Assembly: GCA_032718475.1 (NCBI GenBank)
Contig: JAUCBJ010001287.1
Coordinates: forward strand, 1-35,065
Source of the DNA: Nemertoderma westbladi
Taxonomy: Eukaryota; Xenacoelomorpha; Nemertodermatida; Nemertodermatidae
Direction: 5' to 3'
Length of the DNA stretch: 35,065 bases
Program-made: the position numbers and the translations under genes
Shown here: positions 20,766 through 32,777 of the stretch, one piece after another
Position numbering within the stretch: position 1 is the first letter of the stretch
How the letters are laid out: every line of letters begins with the position of its first letter
The notes under the pieces: model-generated
Told to the model about the DNA's origin: nothing
Database searches by the model: none
The model's input: only the letters and a program-made list of their open reading frames with translations

Positions 20766-22660
20766 CTGCGGATAAATAAAGTTAAAAAGTGACTGGGGAA
20801 GTACGAGAATTAAATTATGATTAATATTTAATTCATTGAATGTTGAATTTACACGTCTAGAAATCTACCCCGAAAAATCGATCGAATATTAAATATTTTA
20901 AACCAAAAAATGTTCGTAAAATTATAATTCACAGAAGATACACTACAACTATGTTAATCAAGTTGTATCCCATGAGAGTAATTTAATGTGTTCAAATCTC
21001 ATTGTGCTTACGTTTCATTTTGAAATCTAACAACCCAAAATGCAAACACAACCATGCAATAAAATATATTAATGTTAATTAGTTTCCCTTCGCCGTACGA
21101 TGCATGGTTAGTTGACAACTAGTTACACAACTACAATACAAGACACCTTATCTAGTTAATACCTTTCCAAAATGTAAGTACCAATTCCGGAACTGTGAAA
21201 CCGGAATCCGGCATCGTGGCCAATAATGTGGAAGGGGCGCCGACAATAGAAATCACATTTAGGTAATAAACGCATGGGGTAATTGTATTTGTTCTGGTAA
21301 CACTAGCTCTCGTACCAATCGCACTCAGTTTATTTTATCACACGATAAAGTAATAAATTACGAACAAAGGCGATAACGCCAATAACGGCAAAGAGAGGAT
21401 AATATAACAGTAACTGTCATACACATGTAGACGTATATGAATAAAAAATACTAAATAAAATATACAGAGTTATGTCACTAAATGTTAGGAGAATCACAAT
21501 ATTCAAGAGTTATGATATCAGGTTGCTTGCCGATCCACGCAGCAACTACAGTAATCAATATGTCCGTTTCGTCTGCAATAAACTCAGTGGATTTAATTCA
21601 GTGATCAATTACTTCCGGATTGTACATCACTATTGTAGGGTAACAATCATTGAAACATGCAATATTGGGTTGTACAACGGCTTCATTTGCATATTGGCAA
21701 CCGGGCATCATACTCAAGGTAATTGCAATGGTGTGGTACACAGCAGTTAATTATATATATAGCCAATAGCATAAAGGAGTTACTGTACGTGTTTTGAGAG
21801 TTGAATTAGGATTAAACTATAAAGAATAAACAACAAAAATTTAAATAAAAATACAATGAAAATTAATTTGGAATACATTAGAGCAGTAAAAACGTTTATA
21901 GGGAAGCCGACTGAGATAGATATGTGATTGGCCTGCCTCCAGATTGTGGTAGTCGGAGAATAAGGGACGTTGTTTCTTCAGGGAGATTTTCGGTCTTTCC
22001 ACCGGGCCATATAGTATAGTCTATAAAGTCACTCAATAGGGTTGGCGCGCGAAAAATTGTTGGGCTTGAAACAAATGAAAGGGGTAACAAGGAGCCCTGA
22101 ATCGAGTGGCGGGGTGTGTTTTTTGTAAAAACACGAGGAAACGATTCAAATGGAGTGCTTAAGTAAGCGCGGGATTGGTGTGATTGGCTGCTACAGAATT
22201 GACGTCACTACGAAGTGTCCTGATAATTTTTTATGTTGGTTTCTATGGATAGTGATTTTCGATCCATTCAAATACACATTAAATAGTAAACATTTGACAC
22301 TCACAATCTTGTGTGTCCTTTGGCACTACAATTAATTTAATTCATGATGATGAACATTGATAAAATACTGTTAATAAATTTACAAACTAAGTAGATTAGC
22401 GGTACCTGCTACCTAACAGCCTTATACATATGTAAAAGTACGACCGACAGGCCGGTGTAGCAGGAATATTTGCCCCCTGTTTAATCGGTCCCCATGGGTA
22501 TAATCTCCTATTGTCCCCCAGGTCTCATTCCCCTAGCATATTTCGTTCTCCCTGACATAATAATATCCTAAGAATAATGTTCCTCCCCTCAAGATAAATT
22601 GCCTCCTCATTTTTCAGCGCATCACTATGGCGGTTTCTATGGCGGTTTCCGGGATTTTAT
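20766..22660. other. AT-rich DNA upstream of the orphan exon, nothing recognised
   Basis: If the orphan exon is real this is probably intron. A slightly GC-richer patch lies at 21890-22140, but its 64-codon minus-strand frame shows no motif. Confidence 0.4.
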
Positions 22661-22684
22661 CTCAGAAGCCTAAGCCTATTCCTA

Positions 22685-22880
22685 TATCGGTCCTACGAAT
22701 TACCCAAAAAAAGCACAAAATTACCCAGAAATACACAAAAAAAACACAATAAAACACAAAATTACCCATAAATACACAAAAAAGTAGAAAAAACACAATA
22801 AAACTCAAAATTCCCAGAAATACACAAAAAAAACAAAAAAAAACACGATAAAATACAAAAAACACAATATTACCCAAAAA
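22685..22880. repeat. A-rich tandem repeat
   Basis: Imperfect repeats of AAATTACCCAGAAATACAC and AAACACAATAAAACAC motifs at a period near 55-60 bp. A Phe-rich minus-strand frame results from this composition. Confidence 0.8.
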
Positions 22881-23086
22881 AATTACTCCAAATGGCAAAA
22901 ATAATTTATATCAGATAAATATGTATAAGTTATAATAGTTCCTTCGTATTTCGGTAGTGCTGCAATGTGTTTTAGTATCTTGATTAGGTTTGATAGTGAA
23001 AACAGTAATTTTATATACAGAACCGGGCAGCCGGTTGCAAAAATATGAAATAAGAGTATGAAGTAAGCTATGCTCTTGAGTTGTCG

Positions 23087-23310
23087 TTTATTGTTTTGGT
23101 TAAAAAATCCCACCTCTGTAACCTGATCCTTTCCATTAATGAAGAAATCTACTTTCGTTTATTGTATTGGTTAGAAAACACTCCCATGTAACCTGCTTTT
23201 TTCCTTTAAATTATGGTATGGAACGGAAATCATTTTTATTCATTTTCACATTTATGTTTTGGTTAGAATTATAATTTTATTGTTTACTGGTTGGGATTCA
23301 AACTGTACAA
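23087..23310. repeat. Three tandem copies of the TTTTGGTTAG interspersed motif
   Basis: CGTTTATTGTTTTGGTTA followed about 20 bp later by TGTAACCTG occurs at about 23087. It recurs at about 23155 (TTGTATTGGTTAG) and about 23243 (more diverged, ending TACAACCTG). A single copy also lies at 14393-14432. Confidence 0.65.
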
Positions 23311-23317
23311 CCTGATA

Positions 23318-23479
23318 TAATCTTCTAAGAGGGGGCATAATATCCTAAGAGGGGGCATAATATCCTACAAGGGGGCATAATATCCTACAAGGGGGCATAA
23401 TATCCTCCTAAGAGGGGGCATAATATCCTAAGAAGGGGCATAATATCCTAAGACGGGGCATAATATCCTGAGAGGGGTA
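23318..23479. repeat. 20-bp tandem repeat, about 8 copies
   Basis: Unit GGGGGCATAATATCCTAAGA with few variants (AAGAAGGGG, AAGACGGGG, one three-base insertion). Distantly similar words occur at 22550-22590. Confidence 0.9.
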
Positions 23480-23617
23480 CGTTTTAATATTACTTACGAA
23501 TAGGGTCGCCTTCACGTCTAATACATATTACTTTTAAAACACAAATTTAATTTTAATTTAATCAAATTTAATTTAATTAATTGAATTTAATTAATTGTAG
23601 TCAAAATACACTACAAT

Positions 23618-26600
23618 ATGGTGGATATCGACATAGACAATAAGATGCGACTGATGGATATCGATGGAGACAATGAGGTGCGACTGCTGGATATCGACGT
23701 AGACAATGAGGTGCGACTAGTGGAAATCAACGGAGACAATGACATGCGACTGGTGGTTATCGATGGAGACAAAGAGGAGCGACTGGTGGATATCAATGGA
23801 CAAAATGAGATCGATGGAGACAATGAGGTGCGACGTGTGGATATCGATGGAGGCAAAGAAAGTGCGACTGGTGGATATCGATGGAGATAATGATATATGA
23901 CTAGTGGATATCAATGGAGATAATGATATGTGACTAGTGGATATCAATGGACAAAATGAGGTGCGACTGATGGATATTGATGGAGACAATTCGGTGTGAC
24001 TGTTGGATATCGATGGAGACAATGATATGCGACTGGTGGTTATCGATGGGGACAATGATAAGCGACTGGTGGATATTGATGGAGACAATGAGGTGCGACT
24101 AGTGGATATCGACGTAGACAATGAGGTGCGACTAGTGGAAATCAACGGAGACAATGACATGCGACTGATGGTTATCGATGGAGACAAAGAGGAGCGATTG
24201 GTGGATATCGATGGAGACAATGATATGAGACTGGTGGTTATCGATGGAGACAATGACATGCGACTGGTGGATAATGATGGAGACAATGATAAGCGACTGG
24301 TGGATATTGGCAGAGACAATGTGGTGCGACTGGTGGATATCTATGGACAAAATGAGGTGCGACTGATGAATAACGATGGAGACAATGATATGCGACTGGT
24401 GGATATCGATAGAGACAATGAGGTGCAACTGATGGATATCGATGGACAAAATGAGGTGCGACTGGTGGATATCGATGGACAAAATGAGGTGTGACTGGTG
24501 GATATCGATGGACAAAATGAGGTGTGACTGATGGATATTGATGGAGACCATGAGGTGCGACTGGTGGATATCAATGGACAAAATGTGGTACCACTGATGG
24601 ATATCGATGGAGACAATGAGGTGCGACTGATGGATATCGATGGAGTCAATGAGGTGCGGCTGGTGGATATCGATGGAGTCAATGAGGTGTGACTAGTGGA
24701 AATCAATGGAAACAATGATATGCGATTGGTGGTTATCGATGGAGACAATGACATGCGACTGATAGATATCGATGGAGACAATGATATGCCACTGGTGGAT
24801 ATCGATAGAGACAATGAGGTGCAACTGGTGGATAACGATGGAGACAATGAGGCGCTACTGGTGGATATTGAGTGAGACAATGGGGTGCGATAGGTGGATA
24901 CTGAGGGATGCAATGGGGTGCGACTGGTGGATATCTATGGACAAAATGAGGTGCGACTAACGGATATCGATGGAGACAATTATATGCGACTGGTGGATAT
25001 TGATAGAGACAATGAGGTGCGACTGGTGGATATCGATGGAGACAATGATATGCGACTGGTGGATATCGATGGAGACAATGATATGCACTAGTGGATATCA
25101 ACGTAGACATTGAGGTGCGACTGGTGGATATCGATGGAGACAATGAGGTGCGATAGGTGGATACTGAGGGATGCAATGAGGTGCGACTGGTGTATATTGA
25201 TGGAGACAATGAGGTGTGACAGGTGGATATCGATGATGACAATGATATGCGACTGGTGGATATTGATGGAGACAATGATATGCGACTAGTGGATATCAAC
25301 GGAGACAATGAGGTGTGACAGGTGGATATCGATGATGACAATGATATGCGACTGGTGGATATTGATGGAGACAATGATATGCGACTAGTGGATATCAACG
25401 GAGACAATGAGGTGTGACAGGTGGATATCGATGATGACAATGATATGCGACTGGTGGATATCGATGGAGACAATGAGGTGTGAAAGGTGAATATCGATGG
25501 TGACAAAGAAGGTGTGACTGGTGAATATCGATAGAGACAATGATGTGCGACTGGTGGTTATCGATGGAGACAAAGATATGCGACTGGTGGATATCAACGG
25601 AGACAATGAGGTGCGACTGGTGGATATCGATGGAGACAATGAGGTGTGACTGGTGGATATCGATGGAGACAATGAGGTGCGACTGGTGGTTATCGATGGA
25701 GACAATGAGGTGTGAGTGGTGGATATCGATGGAGACAATGATATGCGATTGGTGGATATCGACAGAGACAATGAGGTGTGACAGGTGGATATCGATGATG
25801 ACAATGATATGCGACTGGTGGATATTGATGGAGACAATGATATGCGACTAGTGGATATCAACGGAGACAATGAGGTGTGACAGGTGGATATCGATGATGA
25901 CAATGATATGCGACTGGTGGATATTGATGGAGACAATGATATGCGACTAGTGGATATCAACGGAGACAATGAGGTGCGACTGGTGGATATCGATGGAGAC
26001 AATGAGGTGTGACAGGTAGATATCGATGGAGACAATGATGTGTGAAAGGTGAATATCGATGGAGACAATGATATGCGACTGGTGGATATTGATGGAGACA
26101 ATGATATGCGACTAGTGGATATCAACGGAGACAATGAGGTGTGACAGGTGGATATCGATGATGACAATGATATGCGACTGGTGGATATTGATGGAGACAA
26201 TGATATGCGACTAGTGGATATCAACGGAGACAATGAGGTGCGACTGGTGGATATCGATGGAAACAATGAGGTGTGACAGGTGGATATCGATGGAGACAAT
26301 GATATGCGATTGGTGGTTATCGATGGAGACAATGAGGTGTGACAGGTAGATATCGATGGAGACAATGATGTGTGAAAGGTGAATATCGATGGAGACAATT
26401 ATATGCGACTGGTGTATATTGATGGAGACAATGAGGTGCGACTGGTGGTTATCGACGTAGACAATGATATGCGACTGGTGGATATTGATGGAGACAATGA
26501 TATGCGACTAGTGGATATCAACGGAGACAATGAGGTGTGACAGGTGGATATCGATGATGACAATGATATGCGACTGGTGGATATTGATGGAGACAATGAT

Positions 26601-28718
26601 ATGCGACTAGTGGATATCAACGGAGACAATGAGGTGCGACTGGTGGATATCGATGGAGACAATGAGGTGTGACAGGTAGATATCGATGGAGACAATGATG
26701 TGTGAAAGGTGAATATCGATGGAGACAATGATATGCGACTGGTGGATATTGATGGAGACAATGATATGCGACTAGTGGATATCAACGGAGACAATGAGGT
26801 GTGACAGGTGGATATCGATGATGACAATGATATGCGACTGGTGGATATTGATGGAGACAATGATATGCGACTAGTGGATATCAACGGAGACAATGAGGTG
26901 CGACTGGTGGATATCGATGGAGACAATGAGGTGTGACAGGTAGATATCGATGGAGACAATGATGTGTGAAAGGTGAATATCGATGGAGACAATGATATGC
27001 GACTGGTGGATATTGATGGAGACAATGATATGCGACTAGTGGATATCAACGGAGACAATGAGGTGTGACAGGTGGATATCGATGATGACAATGATATGCG
27101 ACTGGTGGATATTGATGGAGACAATGATATGCGACTAGTGGATATCAACGGAGACAATGAGGTGCGACTGGTGGATATCGATGGAAACAATGAGGTGTGA
27201 CAGGTGGATATCGATGATGACAATGATATGCGACTGGTGGATATTGATGGAGACAATGATATGCGACTAGTGGATATCAACGGAGACAATGAGGTGCGAC
27301 TGGTGGATATCGATGGAAACAATGAGGTGTGACAGGTGGATATCGATGGAGACAATGAGGTGTGACTGGTGAATATCGATGGAGACAATGATGTGCGACT
27401 GGTGGATATCGATGGAGACAATGATATGCGACTAGTGGATATCAACGGAGACAATGAGGTGCGACTGGTGAATATCGATGGAGACAATGATGTGCGACTG
27501 GTGAATATCGATGGAGACAATGATGTGCGACTGGTGGTTATCGATGGAGACAATGAAATGTGACTGGTGGTTATTGATGGAGACAATGATATGCGACTAG
27601 TGGATATCAACGGAGACAATGAGGTGTGACAGGTGGATATCGATGATGACAATGATATGCGACTGGTGGATATTGATGGAGACAATGATATGCGACTAGT
27701 GGATATCAACGGAGACAATGAGGTGCGACTGGTGGATATCGATGGAAACAATGAGGTGTGACAGGTGGATATCGATGGAGACAATGATGTGTGAAAGGTG
27801 AATATCGATGGTGACAAAGAAGGTGCGACTGGTGGATATCGATGGAGACAATGATATGCGACTAGTGGATATCGACGTAGACAATGATATGCGACTGGTG
27901 GATATCGATGGAGACAATGATATGCGACTGGTGGTTATCGACGTAGACAATGATATGCGACTGGTGGATATCGATGGAGACAATGATATGCGACTGGTGG
28001 TTATCGACGTAGACAATGATATGCGACTGGTGGATATCGATGGAGACAATGATATGCGACTAGTGGATATCAACGGAGACAATGAGGTGTGACTGGTGAA
28101 TATCGATGGAGACAATGATGTGCGACTGGTGGATATCGATGGAGACAATGATATGCGACTAGTGGATATCAACGGAGACAATGAGGTGCGACTGGTGAAT
28201 ATCGATGGAGACAATGATGTGTGAAAGGTGAATATCGATGGTGACAAAGAAGGTGCGACTGGTGGATATCGATGGAGACAATGATATGCGACTGGTGGTT
28301 ATCGACGTAGACAATGATATGCGACTGGTGGATATCAACGGAGACAATGAGGTGTGACTGGTGAATATCGATGGAGACAATGATGTGCGACTGGTGGTTA
28401 TCGATGGAGACAATGATATGCGACTGGTGGTTATCGACGTAGACAATGATATGCGACTGGTGGATATCGATGGAGACAATGATATGCGACTAGTGGATAT
28501 CAACGGAGACAATGAGGTGTGACTGGTGAATATCGATGGAGACAATGATGTGCGACTGGTGGTTATCGATGGAGACAATGAAATGTGACTGGTGGTTATC
28601 GATGGAGACAAAGAGGTGCGACTGGTGGTTATCGATGGAGACAATGAGGTGTGAGTGGTGGATATCAATTGAGATTGGAGACAATGATATGCGATTGGTG
28701 GATATCGACAGAGACATG
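23618..28718. repeat. 33-bp minisatellite, about 155 copies
   Basis: Units of 33 bp containing GTGGATATCGATGGAGACAA followed by TGAGGTGCGACTG or TGATATGCGACTG variants. Since 33 is three times 11, every frame is periodic in 11 residues. The plus strand would encode RLVDIDGDNEV but is repeatedly stopped by GTGTGA units. All three minus-strand frames happen to lack stops in the consensus, so very long minus frames (up to 472 codons) occur without implying a gene. A 99-bp three-unit block repeats head to tail at 25221, 25320 and 25419. A 264-bp eight-unit block repeats at 26542, 26806 and 27070. The left end is the most diverged. Confidence 0.95.
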
Positions 28719-30300
28719 CTTTCCAAACAATTTTTTGTAGAAAAGTTCGAACGCTAAAAGTGGGGTGGAAAGCTAAAACATATGTTTCGTATTTCATAAT
28801 TCAAATTTCATAAATCGTTTTAATATTTAAATAAGGGGGGCAGAGGGGGGGGGGGGGGGGGATTGTGCTTCACAATGAAGCCACTATATTCCAGGACATG
28901 GTTAATCATAGGAGATCTCCACGGACATGGTTCAGCACATAGCCAGGTACTGATGGGGATTTGGGTTGTTGGTAGGTAGGATTGGTTATAGAAGTCAGAC
29001 AAGATTAATAAAGACACAATGACAAGTTTGTACCGAGTCCACATATTTGTGTCTAGTCTATAATCCTACTCGTAATTAAGTTATAACAAATGACTCATTT
29101 CACGATTTTTGAAATGGTTTTAAGTTTTGTTACATTCATATTTAAAAATATATACATGATTTACAATGCCCGGCCCTGGCACACTGGTAATAGAAATAAA
29201 TAGAATAATATATTCAAAGAATAATATATTCAGTCTCCAGTGAGACTAAGGTATTTATGTATGTGGGTGTATGTAATTATACCACTGACAGATTGATTAC
29301 CTCGCTGAAATATCTAGAGCATTAGATGTACGGATCACCACCACCCGTAACTGAGGTACTTACTGCAAATTGAAACTCCTGTATCGATTTTTGAAAGGAT
29401 CCATTGCGAAGCAATTCAACTATATTGGAACATGATACTAATTCGAACAATAATTTATTTAAAAAAAATAATGAGAATTGCAAATATCCATTGGATCAAT
29501 CTCAATGAATTCTCAATTGTTTTGTTCGCAAAAAAATAATAAATAAGAGTCTAACAAAGAAAATGTGTAAATAAGAAAATTTAATTTTCTTTTATCCAAA
29601 CATAAAAAAACTAATATTTTCCACCTTCACCAATTACGATGTAAAATACGTTTATAAGGAGATGTGATCTAAATAACTTTGAGTATGAGCACCTTAATTT
29701 AGGTCAAGGTTCAAGAAAGGAAATTCATGTAGACCTAATTTACATATAGAATAAAACAAAGAAAATATAGCATGTTAGTGAGTAAATTACTGCAATATCA
29801 CCGAACTGAATCTATTAAAACAAATAGTTGTGTAACAATTCATGACAAATTCCACTTCATAGAAAAACAAACACTCTCTCGTTAAGGCAGTCAATGTTAG
29901 TTATTAGTCAACCATAACAGTGTATCAATAAGCATGCAGGTGCACGCGATATTAACTGTTAAGTTATTAATTAATTAATGCCTCTGTGTATACAAGTCAT
30001 CCATTTAATGAATTATGTTTAAAGAATCAAACTGCAAGTTCGTCTGAAATATATGAATTTGAATTTAATCGGTGGTTTAGTTTATAAGTCAGAAATCATG
30101 AATACGATTGTTGGGTTCACTCGACCGGCTATGATTTGACCTATACATCTTCCACCACATTGTCAATATAATTTTCGTTCTCATTGGCTTTTGCGATCAA
30201 ACGGTATAGACGGTACTTCTTGGTTGGACGTCTGGTGCACTACCAGTTCCACTAGAAAGCCTCACGCAAAAGGTAGACCGTGTTGTCATGATGCATGTCA
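28719..30300. other. AT-rich intergenic DNA with a 17-bp poly(G)
   Basis: A run of 17 G lies at 28845-28861, preceded by GGGGGGCAGA. The rest is AT-rich and I see no gene or known repeat. Confidence 0.5.
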
Positions 30301-30520
30301 ATCTATTAAAATATCTCTGGCAGTGTAAGCCGCTTTATGTCTGGCAGTGTGTGCCACTTTATGTCTGGCAGTGTGAGCCACTTTATGTCTGGCAGTGTAA
30401 GCCGATTTATGTCTGGCAGTGTGTGCCACTTTATGTCTGGCAGTGTGTGTCACTTTATGTCTGGCAGTGTAAGCCGCTTTATGTCTGGCAGTGTGTGCCA
30501 CTTTATTTCTGGCAGTGTAA

Positions 30521-31142
30521 AGCCCGGTTCACAATTGAGCGATAAGCGATAAGAAACGTGCGATAAGAGATAAGCGATAAGCCGAAGCTTTCACAACTGG
30601 CGATAAGAAATAAGCGATAAGGTGATGCATTCACAACTGGCGATTAGAAATAAGCGATAGCCGATAAGGGTCTTATCGCTGGTGATAAGGACTTGAAAAA
30701 ATTTCAAAGTTTTGCCATAGGCGATAAGGATTAGCCAATAGAATGCGAAAGCCATATATATAATTATAAAACGCATCAAAATCAAAAACCTTTGAATACG
30801 TATTGACGCACTCGCTGCTATTTGTCAGACAGTTTTCAAATTTCTCAGAGTTTTCAATGATATCATTCTCAGAAGGTAGAGATACAGTATGTAGACTGGT
30901 GAAAATATCTTCTACAAGGCAATACATATTGATTGTTGACTTTCCAATACGGTAGCTTAGGGCAATTTTCTGTTGGGAGCTCTTATCGTTTATCTCTTAA
31001 CTCCTGGCTTATAGCTATCTCTTATCGCATATCTCTTAACTCCTGGCTTATATCTTATCTCTTATAGCTTATCTCTTATCGCTTATATCTTATGGCTTAT
31101 CTCTTATCGCTTATCTCTTATGTCTCCATTGTGAACCAGGCT
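30521..31142 (-). mobile_element. PIF/Harbinger-type non-autonomous element, TAA TSD
   Basis: A 622-bp insertion with terminal inverted repeats AGCCCGGTTCACAAT and the inverse of AGCCTGGTTCACAAT. Subterminal GATAAG motifs sit near the left end and CTTATC motifs near the right. The trinucleotide TAA lies at both junctions (30518-30520 and 31143-31145). Removing the element and one TAA restores a 24-bp array unit in phase. A three-base T-W-A target duplication is the hallmark of PIF/Harbinger. A remnant of transposase is inside (see 30845-30975). Confidence 0.9.
30845..30975 (-). pseudogene. Harbinger transposase fragment
   Basis: The minus strand reads QKIALSYRIGKSTINMYCLV, then EDIFTSLHTVSLP and EKFEN. 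This matches the pattern before the DDE domain in Harbinger nucleases (an [FY]R[IV]GKST helix-turn-helix motif, an aliphatic helix, a Leu-Pro, then a short F-E-x element). The catalytic region is absent, so this is an internal-deletion derivative of an autonomous element. Confidence 0.7.
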
Positions 31143-32321
31143 TAAGACGCTTTATGTCTGGTAGTGTGTGCCACTTTATGTCTGGCAGTGTGTGCAGCTT
31201 TATGTCTGACAGTATGTGCCGCTTTGGCTGGCAGTGTGTGCCGCTTTATGTTTGGCAGTGTGTGCTGCTTATGTCTGGCAGTGTGTGCCACTTATGTCTG
31301 GCAGTGTGTGCCGCTTTAGCTGTCAGTGTGTTTTGTCTTATGCTGGTAGTGTTTGCAGCTTTATGTCTGGCAGTATGTGCCGCTTTGTCTGGCAGTGTGT
31401 GCCGCTTTGTCTGGCAGTGTGTGCCGCTTTATATCTGGCTATATGTGCCGCTTCATGTCTGACAATATGTGCTGCTTTGCCTGGCAGTGTGTGCCACTTT
31501 ATGTCTGGCAGTGTGTGCCGCTTTGTCTGGCAGTGTGTGCCACTTTATGTCTGGCAGTGTGTGCCGCTTTGTCTGGCAGTTTGTGCCACTTTATGTCTGG
31601 CAGTGTTTGCCGTTTTATGTCTGGCAGTGTGTGCAGCTTTGTCTGGCAGTGTGTGCCGCTTTATCTGGCAGTGTGTGCCGTTTTATGTCTGGCAGTGTGT
31701 GCCGCTTTGTCTGGCATTGTTTGCCGCTTTAAGTCTGGCAGTGTGTGCCACTTTATGTCTGGCAGTGTGTGCCGCTTTCTCTGGCAGTGTGTGCCAATTT
31801 ATGTCTGGCAGCGTTTACCGTTTTATGTCTGGCAGTGTGTGCAGCTTTATCTGGCAATGTGTGCCGTTTTATGTCTGGCAGTGTGTGCCGCTTTGTCTGG
31901 CATTTTTTTGCCGCTTTATGTCTGGCAGTGTGTGCCGCTATGTCTGGTAGTGTGTGCCGCTTTGTCTGGCAGTGTGTGCCAATTTATGTCTGGCAGTGTT
32001 TGCCGTTTTATGTCTAGCAGTGTGTGCCGTTTTATGTCTGGCAGTGTGTGCCGCTTTGTCTGGCATTGTTTGCCGCTTTATGTCTGGCAGTGTGTGCCGC
32101 TTTGTCTGGCAGTGTGTGCCACTTTACCGTTTTATGTCTGGCAGTGTTTGCCGCTTTATGTCTTGCAGTGTGTGCCACTTGCGCTTTTCCACTTACTATA
32201 ATCCATTAATTAATGCATGCAATAATAAACTATAATTTGATAGTGACATACCCGCATAAATGTAACAAAAGAGATGTTTTGCAGATATCCTGTTATTGCC
32301 TACAAATTTGTACAGGTATAT

Positions 32322-32777
32322 GTGGCTGGCCACGAGAAAAGGGACCTTATGTCGCAAAACCTGATTCTGAGATAATCGCGTTTAAAGTTTCCCTCTATTT
32401 TTGAACAAATTTAATTGGATTATCAATTTAGAAATGTATAAAACGATGCGGGAAATTCAAATTGGTTCTGATATTCAAGATACCTAGGAAAGAACTAATT
32501 ACAGGAAGCAATATAAGATGTTGCAGTGTTGTATATAACACTGTTTTAGTGTTTTCATGTCTGAATTTAGGACTTTAATAAAAGGTACTAATACGGGTAG
32601 GTAGGAATAGAGCTACCCGAATCACCTTCACATAAATCGCTATAACTTTTTTTTGGAAATAGATATTGAGACACCGTTTTTTTTGTTAAAATCTCTGTAA
32701 AATTCTGCATCTCATAGGCCTAATAACTCAAAATCGACCTCCGGTAACATAAGGTCCCTTTTCTCGTGGCCAGCCAC
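32322..32777. mobile_element. MITE with 31-bp perfect terminal inverted repeats
   Basis: A 456-bp element. The first 31 bases (32322-32352, starting GTGGCTGGCCACGAGAAAAG) are repeated perfectly in inverse orientation at 32747-32777. The interior is AT-rich and non-coding. If one terminal base is allowed to mismatch, TATA flanks both ends, which fits a TA-targeting family such as Tc1/mariner. That assignment is tentative. Confidence 0.85.

Larger units (their letters stand above)
30305..32185. repeat. 24-bp minisatellite, split by a Harbinger element
   Basis: Units of 24 bp (CTGGCAGTGTGTGCC then GCTTTATGT or ACTTTATGT) in two blocks, 30305-30520 and 31143-32185. The right block also has shortened units ending CTTTGT. 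The left block includes variants with GTGTAAGCC. Because 24 is a multiple of three, Cys- and Trp-rich frames up to 282 codons stay open. They are array artefacts. Confidence 0.94.

Noticed and set aside
21896-22090. 64-codon minus-strand frame in a GC-richer patch
   Set aside because: No motif, no convincing splice sites and no repeat relation; left as unannotated sequence.
22662-22898. Phe-rich possible membrane protein on the minus strand
   Set aside because: A-rich tandem repeat read on the opposite strand; the hydrophobic run is compositional.
23618-24494. Plus-strand DIDGDN repeats resembling calcium-binding loops
   Set aside because: The similarity is to a six-residue word only. Many units carry TGA in this frame and the spacing fits the DNA repeat, not an EF-hand or dockerin fold.
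26399-27817. 472-codon minus-strand open frame of Ser/Thr/Ile-rich 11-residue repeats
   Set aside because: Lies entirely in the 33-bp array, whose period is a multiple of three and whose minus strand has no stop in any frame. Parallel frames of similar quality exist, and no splice or start context is special.
31353-32201. 282-codon Cys/Trp-rich frame
   Set aside because: By-product of the 24-bp minisatellite. Several overlapping frames of the same kind are open.
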